The translations under genes and the position numbers were made by a program. This document shows positions 1 to 9,911 of a stretch of 64,000 nt of DNA, one piece after another. Under the pieces are notes generated by a model that made no database searches, was not told the origin of the DNA, and was given only the letters and a program-made list of their open reading frames with translations. Positions within the stretch are counted from its first letter, which is position 1. Every line of letters begins with the position of its first letter. Source of the stretch: Tremella fuciformis (lineage: Eukaryota; Basidiomycota; Tremellomycetes; Tremellales; Tremellaceae). The stretch lies in assembly GCA_032768795.1 (NCBI GenBank), contig CP136495.1, forward strand, positions 560,501 to 624,500. The letters are read 5' to 3'.

Positions 1-188
1 AGGCGGCGGCATTCTACAAGGTCGTCGAGGGTGTCGGCGTTATAAGCGGAGTTATCGTTGGTGGCAGCTTCCCTGCCTCGTCGAGGGTGAACCTCGTCGA
101 GGCACAACCTCGTCGAGGATCGAGTAGCCTCGACGAGGTTACTCGAAGATGAGTCAAGCTCATGTGAGCGTACCACCTATTTCCGTCG
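1..188 (-). repeat. 3' LTR of the copia element (partial at window edge)
   Basis: It is identical to 4728-4915. A purine run on the minus strand (complement of 189-199) lies directly beside it and is a good polypurine tract, so the inner LTR edge is near 188. That edge does not begin with the usual TG, which is odd. The repeat holds several copies of CCTCGTCGAGG or its complement, and a perfect 13-bp inverted repeat (106-118 with 128-140, 9-nt loop). Confidence 0.9.
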
Positions 189-207
189 CCTCCCCTCGCG
201 AGCATGT

Positions 208-3200
208 CTATTGACTCATCTGCCCTCCTTCTCCTTGTCTTTCCAATCCCAGTAACTGCCGGAGCTGTCTTGTCTTCTCGGCCGAAAGGGTCTTGGTCAG
301 GATGTCGGCTCGATTGCTGTCCGTTGGTGTGTATTTGAGCTCAAGCAAACCACCAGCTTGATGCTCTCGTATCCACTGGGCTCGCATGTCGAATGCTTTG
401 TTCAACTTGAACCCGTGTTGATGTTTGGCCAGTTGAATGGCCCCATTGTTGTCGTTGTAGATGGGCACTGCTCCATCTATGCCTAGGTCGAGGTCGTTCA
501 ATAGTTGCCTGAGCCATATTGCCTCTTTGCCCGCTTCTGTCGATGCAAGGAGCTCTGCCTGTGTCGTCGACAGTGCGACTGTCGGTTGTCGCCTGCTTTT
601 CCATGATACGATGCCTCCGTAGGTGTTGAAGATATAGCCAGTTGTTGATCGGCGTGTATCGAGACATCCACCCCAGTCTGCGTCCGCCCATCCCAACAGT
701 GCTCGTCTCCCTCCATGAGCATCGAAGGTGAGAGCAAGATCCGAGGTTCCTCGAAGATACCTCAGTAGGTGCTTTGCGGCCCTCCAATGCGCGAGTGACC
801 ATTTGCTTATGAAGCGACACAGCAGTGAGGCTGCGTAGGCGATGTCGGGTCGGGTGATAGTGGCGATATAGAGGATTGACCCGGCGAGTGCAGGAAACGG
901 TTTGTCTCGAGCCTCCTCGACCTCCTTTGGCGTAGCCTCGACGAGCTTTGCGTCTGGCAAGATTGTCTTGCAGGCTTTCCCGGTTTCACCGAAGCGTTGA
1001 AGAACTGCCTCGATGTAGTGCTCTTGTGATAGGTACATCTTCTTGTTTGGCCTGTCTCGGTAGATGTTGATACCGAGGAAGTATGAGACCGGTCCTTGAT
1101 CCTTGCACTCAAGTTCCTTGTCGATCCTCCGCTTGATCTCGTCGATTGTTGATCGATCGTTGCCGGCTATGAGCATGTCGTCAACATGGACTGAGATCAT
1201 GCACCGCTTGTGTCCTTGTCGCAGCGAGTAGATGCATGGGTCCGCTAGGGTCGGTTTGAAGCCTAGCTCCCGTAGGAACTCGTCGAGGCGCTTGTTGAAC
1301 AAGTGCGGTGATTGTCGGAGACCGTATAGTGATTTCCGGAGGTGCAGAACGTGTCCGGCGGCGATGTCGCTGCCTTCTGGTGGCTCGATGAAGATGTCCT
1401 TGTCGATGTTGGCCTTGAGGAATGCTCCAATGATATCTATTTGGTCGCATTCCCAGTCGAGGTAGTTGACGATGGAGAGGAACAGGCGGAATGATGACTT
1501 GTGGGTGACCGAAGCAAAGAGTTCGTCGAAGTCTCGTCCTGAGACTTGTTGAAATCCTCTCACAACGAATCTGGCCTTGTGCTGACTCGCTTTGCCCGTG
1601 TCCCCGTCGATCTTGCGGGTGAATACCCATTTGCCTGTAAGAGTGCGGTGATTCTCCTTGGGAACCATCTCCCACACTCCGTACTTCTCCATCTTTCCCA
1701 TCTCCTCGTCCATGGCCGATTTCCAATCCTCCCAGTCTGCGGCTCGACGAGCTTCGGTGTACGACTGGGGGTTGTTGAGTGACTGGGCTGATAACGCGTG
1801 CTCTATGGCTACTCGGTTATAGTCCATGTCGATGTCGTGCAGAGGGTGATGACTAGGTTCTTGGCCCGCTAGTCTCCCCGACCGTCTTGGCTCATCTGTA
1901 TCGGCCGCTGTGAGCTCGTTTAGTCGACGATCGGGATCCTCTGGTCCGTCGTCGGGATTCGGTTCCGGGCTCGGTGCATCCTCTCGGATGTACTCATTGA
2001 CCCAGCCTCTTCCTTGCCTGGGTACGGCTTGGGGAGGTATGTCGTCCATCTCTTCCCCTTGTTCCTCTTCTTCTGGTGCCTCCCCTGCCTCGACTATCTC
2101 GTTCAGCTCGATGGATGTATCGTCATCCTCGTCGAGGCTTGTCGATGGTTGTCGAGGTCCAGGTTGAGGCGGCTCCAGGATCTGTCGCGGTTCATCTGAA
2201 CTGGGCGTTGTCTTCCTGCCCGTGATGAATGTGACGTCTCGGCTTGCGATGACCCTGTTGGATTGGGTCAGCACCTTGTAGCCCCAGCTCCCTTCTGTGT
2301 ACCCCAGCAGTCGACCGCATTGTCCCCGCTCGTCGAGCTTCGATGCGGGGTTCACAACTCGATAGATGCAGTGATGGCCGAATGGCTGCATCCCCTGGTA
2401 CTGCAGGTCGATGTCGTGGTTTGGTCGGAAGAGCGTTATCGGGATTTTCGCGTGGGAGCCTGGTAGCCTGTTCCGAGTGAAGACTACATATCGCAGTGCA
2501 TCTACCCAGAACTGGGTTGGCAAGTTCGAGTCCGCAAGACATGTCCGGATGTCATTGAGGATGGTGAGATGGACGCGCTCGACTCGACTGTTTTGGTTGT
2601 GTGCGTCGGTCGGCGTAAGGGTGTGCTCAATTCCCTTGCTTTTGCACCAGTGGCTGAATTCCTTGCTCGTGAATTCGCCTCCTTGGTCTGAGCGGATGGT
2701 CTTGACTGTTCGATCAAGCTGATTCTCTGCCAACTTGATATAGTCTTGCAGTGCTTCGGCTGCATCCGACTTCTTCTTGAGTGGTATGGCCTGCACGTAT
2801 TTGCTGTGGTCGTCATAGCAGGTGAGGAAGTATTGGAAGCCTTCTCTCGACTGGACGGTCGCTGGTCCCCATAGATCGACTGATACCTCGACGAGGGGCT
2901 TGCTGGCTCGACGAGGGTTAGGTAGAGATGCCGAGCGCGTTGCCTTCCCTTTCAGGCAATCCATGCATTCGACTCTCCGAAATGACCCTGTCCACTTTGC
3001 GCCTAGCTTCCCCTCTTTCCCGAGCTCCCACACCTTCCTCATGTTCGAGTGACCTAGACGTTTGTGCCAGGTGAGGAGGCGAGTGTCTTCGGCTTCAGTG
3101 TTTTCTATTGCCTGAAGTGCTCGGTGAATGCGCGAGGTGGTGCGTACCGGTGTGTCGTCTACAACCCATAGGTTGCCAAGTTTCTTTCCCCGGAGGATGA

Positions 3201-4500
3201 CCTTCCCTTTCTCGACCAATGTTGCCGAGTCCTTCGAGAAGCGCCAGTGTGTCCCTGTGTACGGACCAAGGCGCTGTGTTGAGAGGAGGTTGTGCGAGAA
3301 TGATGGAACGTAGAGGGCGTTGTTGTACCATACGTTGTTGAAGGTGAGGCGGCCGGAGTGTGTAGCTTCGACAATCGATCCGTCTCCAATTTGGATCTTG
3401 ACGGCCTTGTCGAGTTTGGTGAGATGTGAGAGAAGGTGCTTGTCCTTGATGAATGGACTGGTGGCACCGCTGTCGATGATGATGGAGGTGGATGGGAGGT
3501 TGTCGTTGGCGTGTAGTGCAATCTCCGTCGCATAATAGCCTTCCTCCTTTGTCTCCCTCGACGAGCCTCTCTTGTTCTCACTCGATGAGTCATCCCCTGA
3601 CTCCATCTGCTCTCTTGCCTTCTTCGCTTGTCCTCCCTGCTTCCTTCCCTTGGCTGCTTCCCTGGCCGACCTTTGCTCCTGGATGTGCTTCGGCACTCCA
3701 ATCACTTTCCAGCACTCATCTGTGGAGTGCCTCCCCTGATCCGGATGGTGGATGCATCTCTTGCTTGCCGGTTTCTGCAGAGATTTGCTGAGCATCCCCA
3801 TCTCGTTTACGCTCTCGCCCTTTTGTTGACGTCTGCGATGTTCATCGGCGACCCTATCGATAACCTCGTCGAGGTGGATCTTGTTCGACGAGGTCCCTGA
3901 GTAGAAGGTTGATGCGAGGAGGCCGTATGAGGACGGTAGGCGACGGATGGCGGCGTATGCGCCAATCTGGTTGGCGAATTGCTCAAGGGTGAGCTTGGAA
4001 GTGATGGCGGAGGAGGTGATTTCGGCCAGTTGCGACCGGATAGCTGTGAGATGAGGTTCGGGGTCCTCATTCTCTGGGATGGTCTCGCCAAATATCGATG
4101 ACCATAATTCGGCTAGGCGAGATCCGTTGTCGGCCCCATATGTGGTGACCAGATGATCGTAGAGCCCCTTCGGTTGAGGATTCTCGAAGTCGATCAGGTT
4201 CGAGGGAAGCTTGTTTTGGACAGTCTCTGTCAGACTGCCGTAGAGAGTGGAGAGGGCGGTGGACTGCTCCTTCTCATGCTCGTATAGAGCAACTGCTCTC
4301 TTTGATGTCTCGGCTGCTGTCGCCGGACTTGACACTGGATATCGAGCCTCGACGAGTGCCCGAATCGCTGACGCGTCCTTGGTGATGTGGGGTACGAGAC
4401 CGGCGGATCCGAGGACGACTCGAATCTCGCGCACCCACTGGGCGTAGTTGTCGCGCCCGTTGAGCTTGCGCTCCTCTTTCACCGTCTGCACAGATGGCAT
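208..4500 (-). CDS. Ty1/copia Gag-Pol polyprotein (1430 aa)
   Basis: Single open frame without stops. Gag occupies about residues 1-330 and has a Cys/His motif near residue 255 (CIHHPDQGRHSTDEC), a variant of the usual CCHC knuckle. The aspartic protease shows IIIDSGATSPF near 345. The integrase has an HHCC-type zinc region (WHKRLGHSN, then CMDC) and a DDE core (VDLWG, SDQGGEF, then E in RVERVH). Reverse transcriptase is at about 950-1190 with the box HVDDML in place of YVDD. RNase H near the C-terminus includes DADWGG and ALSTTQAE. The acidic, proline-rich stretch between integrase and RT (about 770-900) looks disordered. Gag and Pol share one frame, as in many copia elements. The start at 4500 is the first ATG in frame. 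Confidence 0.96.
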   Translation of the reverse strand: MPSVQTVKEERKLNGRDNYAQWVREIRVVLGSAGLVPHITKDASAIRALVEARYPVSSPATAAETSKRAVALYEHEKEQSTALSTLYGSLTETVQNKLPSNLIDFENPQPKGLYDHLVTTYGADNGSRLAELWSSIFGETIPENEDPEPHLTAIRSQLAEITSSAITSKLTLEQFANQIGAYAAIRRLPSSYGLLASTFYSGTSSNKIHLDEVIDRVADEHRRRQQKGESVNEMGMLSKSLQKPASKRCIHHPDQGRHSTDECWKVIGVPKHIQEQRSAREAAKGRKQGGQAKKAREQMESGDDSSSENKRGSSRETKEEGYYATEIALHANDNLPSTSIIIDSGATSPFIKDKHLLSHLTKLDKAVKIQIGDGSIVEATHSGRLTFNNVWYNNALYVPSFSHNLLSTQRLGPYTGTHWRFSKDSATLVEKGKVILRGKKLGNLWVVDDTPVRTTSRIHRALQAIENTEAEDTRLLTWHKRLGHSNMRKVWELGKEGKLGAKWTGSFRRVECMDCLKGKATRSASLPNPRRASKPLVEVSVDLWGPATVQSREGFQYFLTCYDDHSKYVQAIPLKKKSDAAEALQDYIKLAENQLDRTVKTIRSDQGGEFTSKEFSHWCKSKGIEHTLTPTDAHNQNSRVERVHLTILNDIRTCLADSNLPTQFWVDALRYVVFTRNRLPGSHAKIPITLFRPNHDIDLQYQGMQPFGHHCIYRVVNPASKLDERGQCGRLLGYTEGSWGYKVLTQSNRVIASRDVTFITGRKTTPSSDEPRQILEPPQPGPRQPSTSLDEDDDTSIELNEIVEAGEAPEEEEQGEEMDDIPPQAVPRQGRGWVNEYIREDAPSPEPNPDDGPEDPDRRLNELTAADTDEPRRSGRLAGQEPSHHPLHDIDMDYNRVAIEHALSAQSLNNPQSYTEARRAADWEDWKSAMDEEMGKMEKYGVWEMVPKENHRTLTGKWVFTRKIDGDTGKASQHKARFVVRGFQQVSGRDFDELFASVTHKSSFRLFLSIVNYLDWECDQIDIIGAFLKANIDKDIFIEPPEGSDIAAGHVLHLRKSLYGLRQSPHLFNKRLDEFLRELGFKPTLADPCIYSLRQGHKRCMISVHVDDMLIAGNDRSTIDEIKRRIDKELECKDQGPVSYFLGINIYRDRPNKKMYLSQEHYIEAVLQRFGETGKACKTILPDAKLVEATPKEVEEARDKPFPALAGSILYIATITRPDIAYAASLLCRFISKWSLAHWRAAKHLLRYLRGTSDLALTFDAHGGRRALLGWADADWGGCLDTRRSTTGYIFNTYGGIVSWKSRRQPTVALSTTQAELLASTEAGKEAIWLRQLLNDLDLGIDGAVPIYNDNNGAIQLAKHQHGFKLNKAFDMRAQWIREHQAGGLLELKYTPTDSNRADILTKTLSAEKTRQLRQLLGLERQGEGGQMSQ

Positions 4501-4635
4501 GACGGAGGACCACTTCGAGGCTGGCGGTGCGTAGGCAAGGTCGACGAGTTTGTTGACGCGTTCTATCTACCGCGACTTGTCGAAGGAGACGTTACCACGA
4601 CGGAATCTTAGCTCTGAGGCAATGGGATTCCGGTC

Positions 4636-4716
4636 ACCTGTTGCCCGCTCAGCACTTGCTATGAGTGATGCATTCGGACTTACCTGTTGCCCGCTCAGCA
4701 CTTGCTATGAGTGATG
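4636..4716. repeat. Two 35-bp direct repeats beside the copia 5' LTR
   Basis: The segment acctgttgcccgctcagcac and its following 15 bases occur at 4636-4670 and again, perfectly, at 4682-4716 (46-bp period). A perfect 10-bp inverted repeat (cctgttgccc at 4684-4693 with gggcaacagg at 4721-4730) frames the second copy. The left LTR is cut at the window edge, so I cannot say whether these lie inside the LTR or in the leader before Gag. Confidence 0.75.
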
Positions 4717-4727
4717 AGGAGGGCAAC

Positions 4728-4915
4728 AGGCGGCGGCATTCTACAAGGTCGTCGAGGGTGTCGGCGTTATAAGCGGAGTTATCGTTGGTGGCAGCTTCCC
4801 TGCCTCGTCGAGGGTGAACCTCGTCGAGGCACAACCTCGTCGAGGATCGAGTAGCCTCGACGAGGTTACTCGAAGATGAGTCAAGCTCATGTGAGCGTAC
4901 CACCTATTTCCGTCG
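4728..4915 (-). repeat. 5' LTR of the copia element (matched part)
   Basis: This part is identical to positions 1-188. It may extend further left than 4728, because the matching left copy stops at the window edge. The outer edge at 4915 is fixed by the switch to gypsy pol sequence. Confidence 0.9.
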
Positions 4916-7900
4916 GATTCCAGAGGCCTACCAAGGATGGGAAGACTTGTTTGAAGAACCGAGTGGGTCGGCAGCGCTGCCGCCACATCGACCGTACGAC
5001 CACAGGATAGAACTAAAGGAGGGAGGTAAGCTGCCTCTTGCTCCTCTCTATCAACTATCTCCGAAAGAAAAGAACGCCTTACACGAATACTTGGAAAAGG
5101 AGAAGGCGGAAGGAAAGATATACCATTCGTTATCACCTTATGGATCGCCGGCGTTCTTTGTCCCGAAGAAAGACGGACGCTTACGACTAGTCGTGGACTA
5201 TCGCAAGCTAAATGAAGCCACAGTAAATAGCGCCTATCCGTTACCATTAATCTCGCAGATCTTGGCAGATCTACGTGACGCACGGTTCTACACGAAGCTG
5301 GATTTGGCAGGGGCCTACCAGCTGGTGCGGATGGCTGAAGGACACGAACACCTGACAGCGTTCAGGACTATCTTTGGTATGTTCGAGTCCACTGTGATGA
5401 GGGATGGCCTAAAAGGGGCTCCCGCAACGTTCCAACATTTTATGAACGATATATTTTCGGAACTAATAGGGAAAGGTGTCTACGTATATATCGACGACAT
5501 TCTCATTTACGCGAAAACGGTTGAAGAACTTCGAGCTCTTACCAAGACAGTCTTCGATATACTACGACAATGGGAGCTTCGACTAAAAGCAGCAAAATGC
5601 GAGTTCGAGAAAGACAGCATTACATTCTTAGGACACAGGGTGTCTGCGGAGGGGATAGCAACCGACGAAGGACTAACAGAAACTATTAGGAACTTCCCTA
5701 TCCCGACTACACAGAAGGAACTACGATCTGCGGTGGGTCTTTTCAGTTACTACCGAAGATTTGTACCCAACTTCTCGGGAATTGCGAGACCTCTCAACAA
5801 GTTGATGTCGAAGAAAGCAAGGTTTATTTGGAACGAAGAGGCTGACAAGGCATTTCAGTCGCTGAAAGGTGCCCTATCATCACCGCCTATTCTCGGGCAC
5901 TTCGATCCAGAGCTCCCGATAGAGGTACACACGGATGCCTCGGACTTCGCCATTGGGTATGTGATCTACCATGTGGATCGCAACACCATGAAGCGAACGG
6001 CAATCCATTATGGTTCAGCAAGGCTCAAACCGAATGAGGAGAACTGGACTGTCACCGAGAAAGAACTATTCGCAATTATTTATTGCTTACAACATCATCG
6101 AGCATATTTCGAGGGCAGCAAATGGCCAATAATCTTTGTTACCGACCATCAGCCCTTGATAGGGTATACCATGCCGAAGCAGGTATCAAACAGGGAGGCC
6201 AGATGGGCAGAGATCCTGGCTCGCTTCGATCTACGAATAGTGTACACCCCAGGTAAGGGCAACGTGGTACCAGACGCCCTGTCGAGACGACCTGACCTGG
6301 CAGGGACAAGAGGCGGTGACAGTTACCAAACGGACTCGAAGGTTCGACAGGTGATCGAGACAATCGATGCTGAGAACGAATTGGACCAAATAGTGACGAA
6401 CTTAGAAGAGTCAAAGAAGACAGCTTCAATCGTCGAAGACCAGGAACCCCTTGAAATGTATGGGGTTACAACGACCGAATCACCCAGTACAGCAGACCCG
6501 AACACGTATGATTGGATCATCGATGGAAGCAGAGTAAGGGAAGGGTATATGAAGGACGAGCAGTGCAGGCAAGTCATCGAAGGGATTGCCGCACAGAAAC
6601 CGCTCGAAGATATTAGGAACGAATTGCGACTATCAAGCGATACTAGAGTCGAAATAGACCAACAAGGATTCATCCGCATCGACGGCAAAATCTATATCCC
6701 AGACTACGATGATTTGAGGTTCAAGATCATAAACTCAAGACACGACACTCCGTTGGCAGGACATCCAGGAGTTAAAAGGACTATGAAGGCGGTTCAACGG
6801 GACTATTACTGGCCTGGGCTCACTGCGCACGTCACCAAGTACGTGTCGAGCTGCACAGCCTGTCTGCGCACCAAGCCTTTCAACCAGAGACCAAGAGGTC
6901 AGCTACGAACCTTGGAAGTTCCACGCCTACCGTTCGAGGACATCACGATGGACTTCATCGAAGAGCTGCCAGTCTCAAACAACTTCAATTCAATACTAGT
7001 AGTGGTCGACCGCTTGACATACACAGTGCTCATACCCACGGTAACAAAGTTGAACGCACCCGAAATGTGTTCGTTACTATTCGATACGGTTTTCTCCAGA
7101 TACGGACTGCCGAGCACGATTGTATCTGACAGGGGAAGTAAATTTGTATCAGACTTCTGGAGGAGTCTAACGGAGCAATTCGACATTCGATTGGCACTCA
7201 GTACGGCAAGAAGGCCGCAGACTGATGGTCAAACCGAGCGACATAACCAGAAAGTAGAGGGATTCATGAGGATCTTCACCAACTTCGACCAGGACAACTG
7301 GGCACCGTTGTTGGCATTCGCCCAGTTCGCCATCAACAACGCCCATCACGATACGATAGGAATGACCCCGTTCTATGCGCTACACGGATTTCATCCTAGA
7401 TGGGTTCAGGAAATATTAGAACCGAATAAAGTCGACAATCAGCAAGCAAGACAACGTGCGAACTCAATGAACGAAGTTCACTCAATCTGCAGGGAGAACT
7501 ATGTACGAGCAGGAAAGGAAATGGAGAAGTACTACAACAGGAAGCACCAGCCGCAGGTCGAAATCAAGGACGGAGACTATGTCATGTTGGACCTCGAGGG
7601 CCTTAACACGAAACGACCCAGCAAGAAACTCGACTACAGGCGAGATGGACCCTTCCAGGTGGAAGAATCAATAGGAACACACGCGAAGAAATTGAAGTTA
7701 CCAGCGACGCTCAAGATCCACAATGTTTTTCATGTGTCCAGACTGCATCCTGTGGACGTTATTAGCGTCGAAGACAAACGAATACGACCAAAAGGGCAAC
7801 CACAAGGACTACCAACTATAGTGGAGCCTGATGCTGAATTTGAAGTCGAGAGGATTCTGGACTCAAGAAGAACAAGGAATGGGAAAGTCGAGTACCTAGT

Positions 7901-8174
7901 GGAGTGGAGAGGCTACGGGGACGATGAAGTGGGCTGGGAGCCGGAGGTGAACGTCAGAAACGCGGCAGAGGTTGTAAGAACATTCCACGAGCGACACCCC
8001 GACAAGCCCATTGGTCACACATTCGGAGGAATCAAGAAAGATAGGAGCTATTCAAAACGAATAAAGACAAATAGCGACAAAGAAGAGCCTATACGACCTA
8101 ACAAACGACAACGAACTCAAGAGTCAGTCAGGCAAGAGACCGGGCACAGGCATAATCTAAGAAGTCGTCAGTAA
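4916..8174 (+). CDS. Ty3/gypsy Pol, 3' part: RT, RNase H, integrase, chromodomain
   Basis: The frame is open from the copia junction (IPEAYQGWEDLFEEPS at 4917 onward) to the stop at 8174, about 1,085 codons, so no true start is present here. Reverse transcriptase shows LPPHRPYDHRIEL, then VVDYRKLN and the YVYIDDILIY catalytic box. RNase H begins near THTDASDFAIG-like sequence around 5930. The integrase has an H-H-C-C zinc region (LAGHPGVKRT, CTACL) and a DDE core (MDFIEEL, SDRGSKF, E in TERHNQ). The C-terminal chromodomain (EVERILDSR, YLVEWRGYG, WEP) is typical of chromoviruses and is thought to steer integration to modified chromatin. The frame is intact apart from the copia insertion. Confidence 0.95.
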
Positions 8175-8241
8175 CTATTAGTCCCAAATAGCACCCAGTG
8201 CGATTGAGGACTTCATAGGTACAACGATAGATGACTATATG

Positions 8242-9614
8242 CTACATTTCCCTATTCTTCCTCTTCAGCGACTCCAAAGTACGAACAGCTGCCTCGGCTT
8301 CACCTATCTGGGAAATGCGCGAATGTATGTCCGCAAAAGTGCCCGCAGGGATAGTGACTGTCCCGGAGGTAGACGAATTCAATCGAGCGCGTTCGAGTCC
8401 CTTCAGACCTTCCTTGAGGGAAAGGAAATGCTCTCGTAAAACCTGAAGATAAGGCGCGGGGTCTGAGAAAGAACATGCCGAAGTGCACACAGCACAGCGA
8501 ATTGAGCCTGGCTTGACTCGACAAACAAGCTTGGCCTTGAGACAGCCTCGGCACGGTGGAACCGAGACCGGATATTTTTGCTGTTCGGCGAACTTCTCAT
8601 TTGAAAGTGGGCGCGTGCCGCGAGCAGCACGCTTGGGCGGCGCCTCACCGGCCTTAAGTTCGGACGGCCGTTTGTAGGGCGGGGGGAAATCGACAGTGTG
8701 GGACTATTCGTTACTATTAACCCCAAACAGTACGAGATCACTTGCCTTCGGAACAAACTTAGACGGGGTCTGACTCGCGTGGGCGGCTGACATGAACGTG
8801 GCATAGTCCTACAATTAGTTACTATTCGTAACGAATAGAAACTACTCACAATGGCCAGGATCTCGTCGGGATCAACTGATTCCGGAGTGGACGGAATGGG
8901 CTTGGTCTCGTCGAGCTCGCGAATAGGAGTATCGACAATGGCGCGTTGTTTCCCTTTCCCCTTGGAACCCTTCTTGCGAGGGGGTTCGGACTCTGTCTCC
9001 GACGAGTCCAGCTCGTCTTCGATGGCGGGGGGATCGGAGGAAAGAAGGAAGGCTGCTATTAGTTGCGGATAAAATCGAATAGGAACGACTTACTAGGGTC
9101 TTCATCGACGTTACCCTCGGGATCGGTAGTCTCGGATCCATCTGGAAACTATTAGGAACGAATACACACGAATACAAGAAAACAAACACACCTTCGGATT
9201 TGTTGTCAGCCTCCGGGGCGGGCGACGAAGTCTTGTCTTGGGCGGTGTTCAGAGGGGCAGTGGGGGCACGTTCGAGAGCAGCGGGAGCTGAGACGGTGTC
9301 GGCGGGGGCGAGAGGCTGGGTGACGCCTTCTCCATCCGAGAGAGTGGGGAGGGCAGGTGTCTCATCTGCTATTAGTGACAAATACGAGCGAGTAGTAGTA
9401 ACTCACTCGGGTCCGCATCCATCTGGGTGAGATCTTGTCGGGTTTCGTTTGACGGAGCCAACTCGTCCAACTCAGGCAGGGGCGTCATAGCGGGCGAGGT
9501 GGACTTGCGCGTGAAGCGTCCCTTATGCTCTTGGTCAGTAATAGCCACGAACATGATCGAGTACTCACACGTCGTTGGGCGGATGCGCGAGAGCGGGCCA
9601 TAGGGGTACGCCAA
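8242..9614 (-). CDS. Antisense six-exon gene inside the gypsy element; zinc-cluster-like protein
   Basis: Read on the minus strand, removing introns at 9366-9406, 9142-9191, 9053-9093, 8809-8849 and 8704-8745 (41, 50, 41, 41, 42 bp) gives one frame of about 385 aa ending at 8242. The last intron uses a GC-AG donor (AAG|GCAAGT). The N-terminal two thirds are Ser/Pro/Asp/Glu-rich with a basic patch (RKKGSKGKGKQR), so disordered and possibly nuclear. Near residue 275 six cysteines (PCRGCLKAKLVC, then CAVCTSAC) are spaced C-x2-C-x6-C-x8-C-x2-C-x3-C, like a fungal Zn2Cys6 cluster but with a short last spacing. The C-terminus looks coiled coil (LKEGLKGLERARL). It is neither Gag nor Pol. Introns could survive retrotransposition only because the gene is antisense to the genomic RNA. 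Function unknown; DNA binding is a guess. Confidence 0.8.
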
Positions 9615-9897
9615 AGGTCAAGAAAAGTAGATGTACGAACGAACAACGAGAGGGCTCAGTCACGCCCTTATGTATCCTGCGGGCGTCTATCGGCAAAACG
9701 GCGTTACGAGTAAAAACGAGTATGAGGCAGTCGCAAGAGCGAGCGGTTGCTAGGCAACTAGGGTGACAACTCGCAGATGCTCGACATGTAGAAAGTCGTT
9801 GCTAGGCAACGGGACGATAAGCGACAACCGATAGGCGGTATCAGGAACAAATAAAAATCAGTCGCGACTAATCTTATCATGAAGGGACTCATGATGT
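9615..9897. promoter_or_regulatory. Probable promoter of the antisense gene with two X-box palindromes
   Basis: The interval lies upstream of the minus-strand gene and before the gypsy polypurine tract. It contains two identical 13-mers GTTGCTAGGCAAC at 9746-9758 and 9798-9810, 52 bp apart. This imperfect palindrome matches the X-box recognised by RFX-family factors. No other coding frame of note is present. Confidence 0.5.
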
Positions 9898-9911
9898 AAA
9901 GGAGGGAGGAG
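9898..9911 (+). other. Gypsy polypurine tract
   Basis: The run aaaggagggaggag directly precedes the LTR start TGTCAG, as expected for the plus-strand primer of reverse transcription. Confidence 0.85.

Larger units (their letters stand above)
1..4915 (-). mobile_element. Ty1/copia LTR retrotransposon, inserted in a gypsy element
   Basis: This is a copia-type element on the minus strand with one long Gag-Pol frame (208-4500) between two direct repeats. The repeat at 1-188 is cut by the window edge and is identical over all 188 bases to 4728-4915. The domain order protease, integrase, reverse transcriptase, RNase H defines copia rather than gypsy. Identical LTRs and an unbroken frame imply a recent, possibly still active insertion. 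At 4915/4916 the sequence changes in mid-codon into a gypsy pol frame, so the element landed inside another retrotransposon. The left flank is outside the window, so the target duplication (expected to match 4916-4920, gattc) cannot be checked. Confidence 0.95.

Noticed and set aside
9570..9614. GTGAGT-type donor in the first exon of the antisense gene
   Set aside because: Every nearby acceptor I tried leads to an early stop, so the exon was kept uninterrupted.
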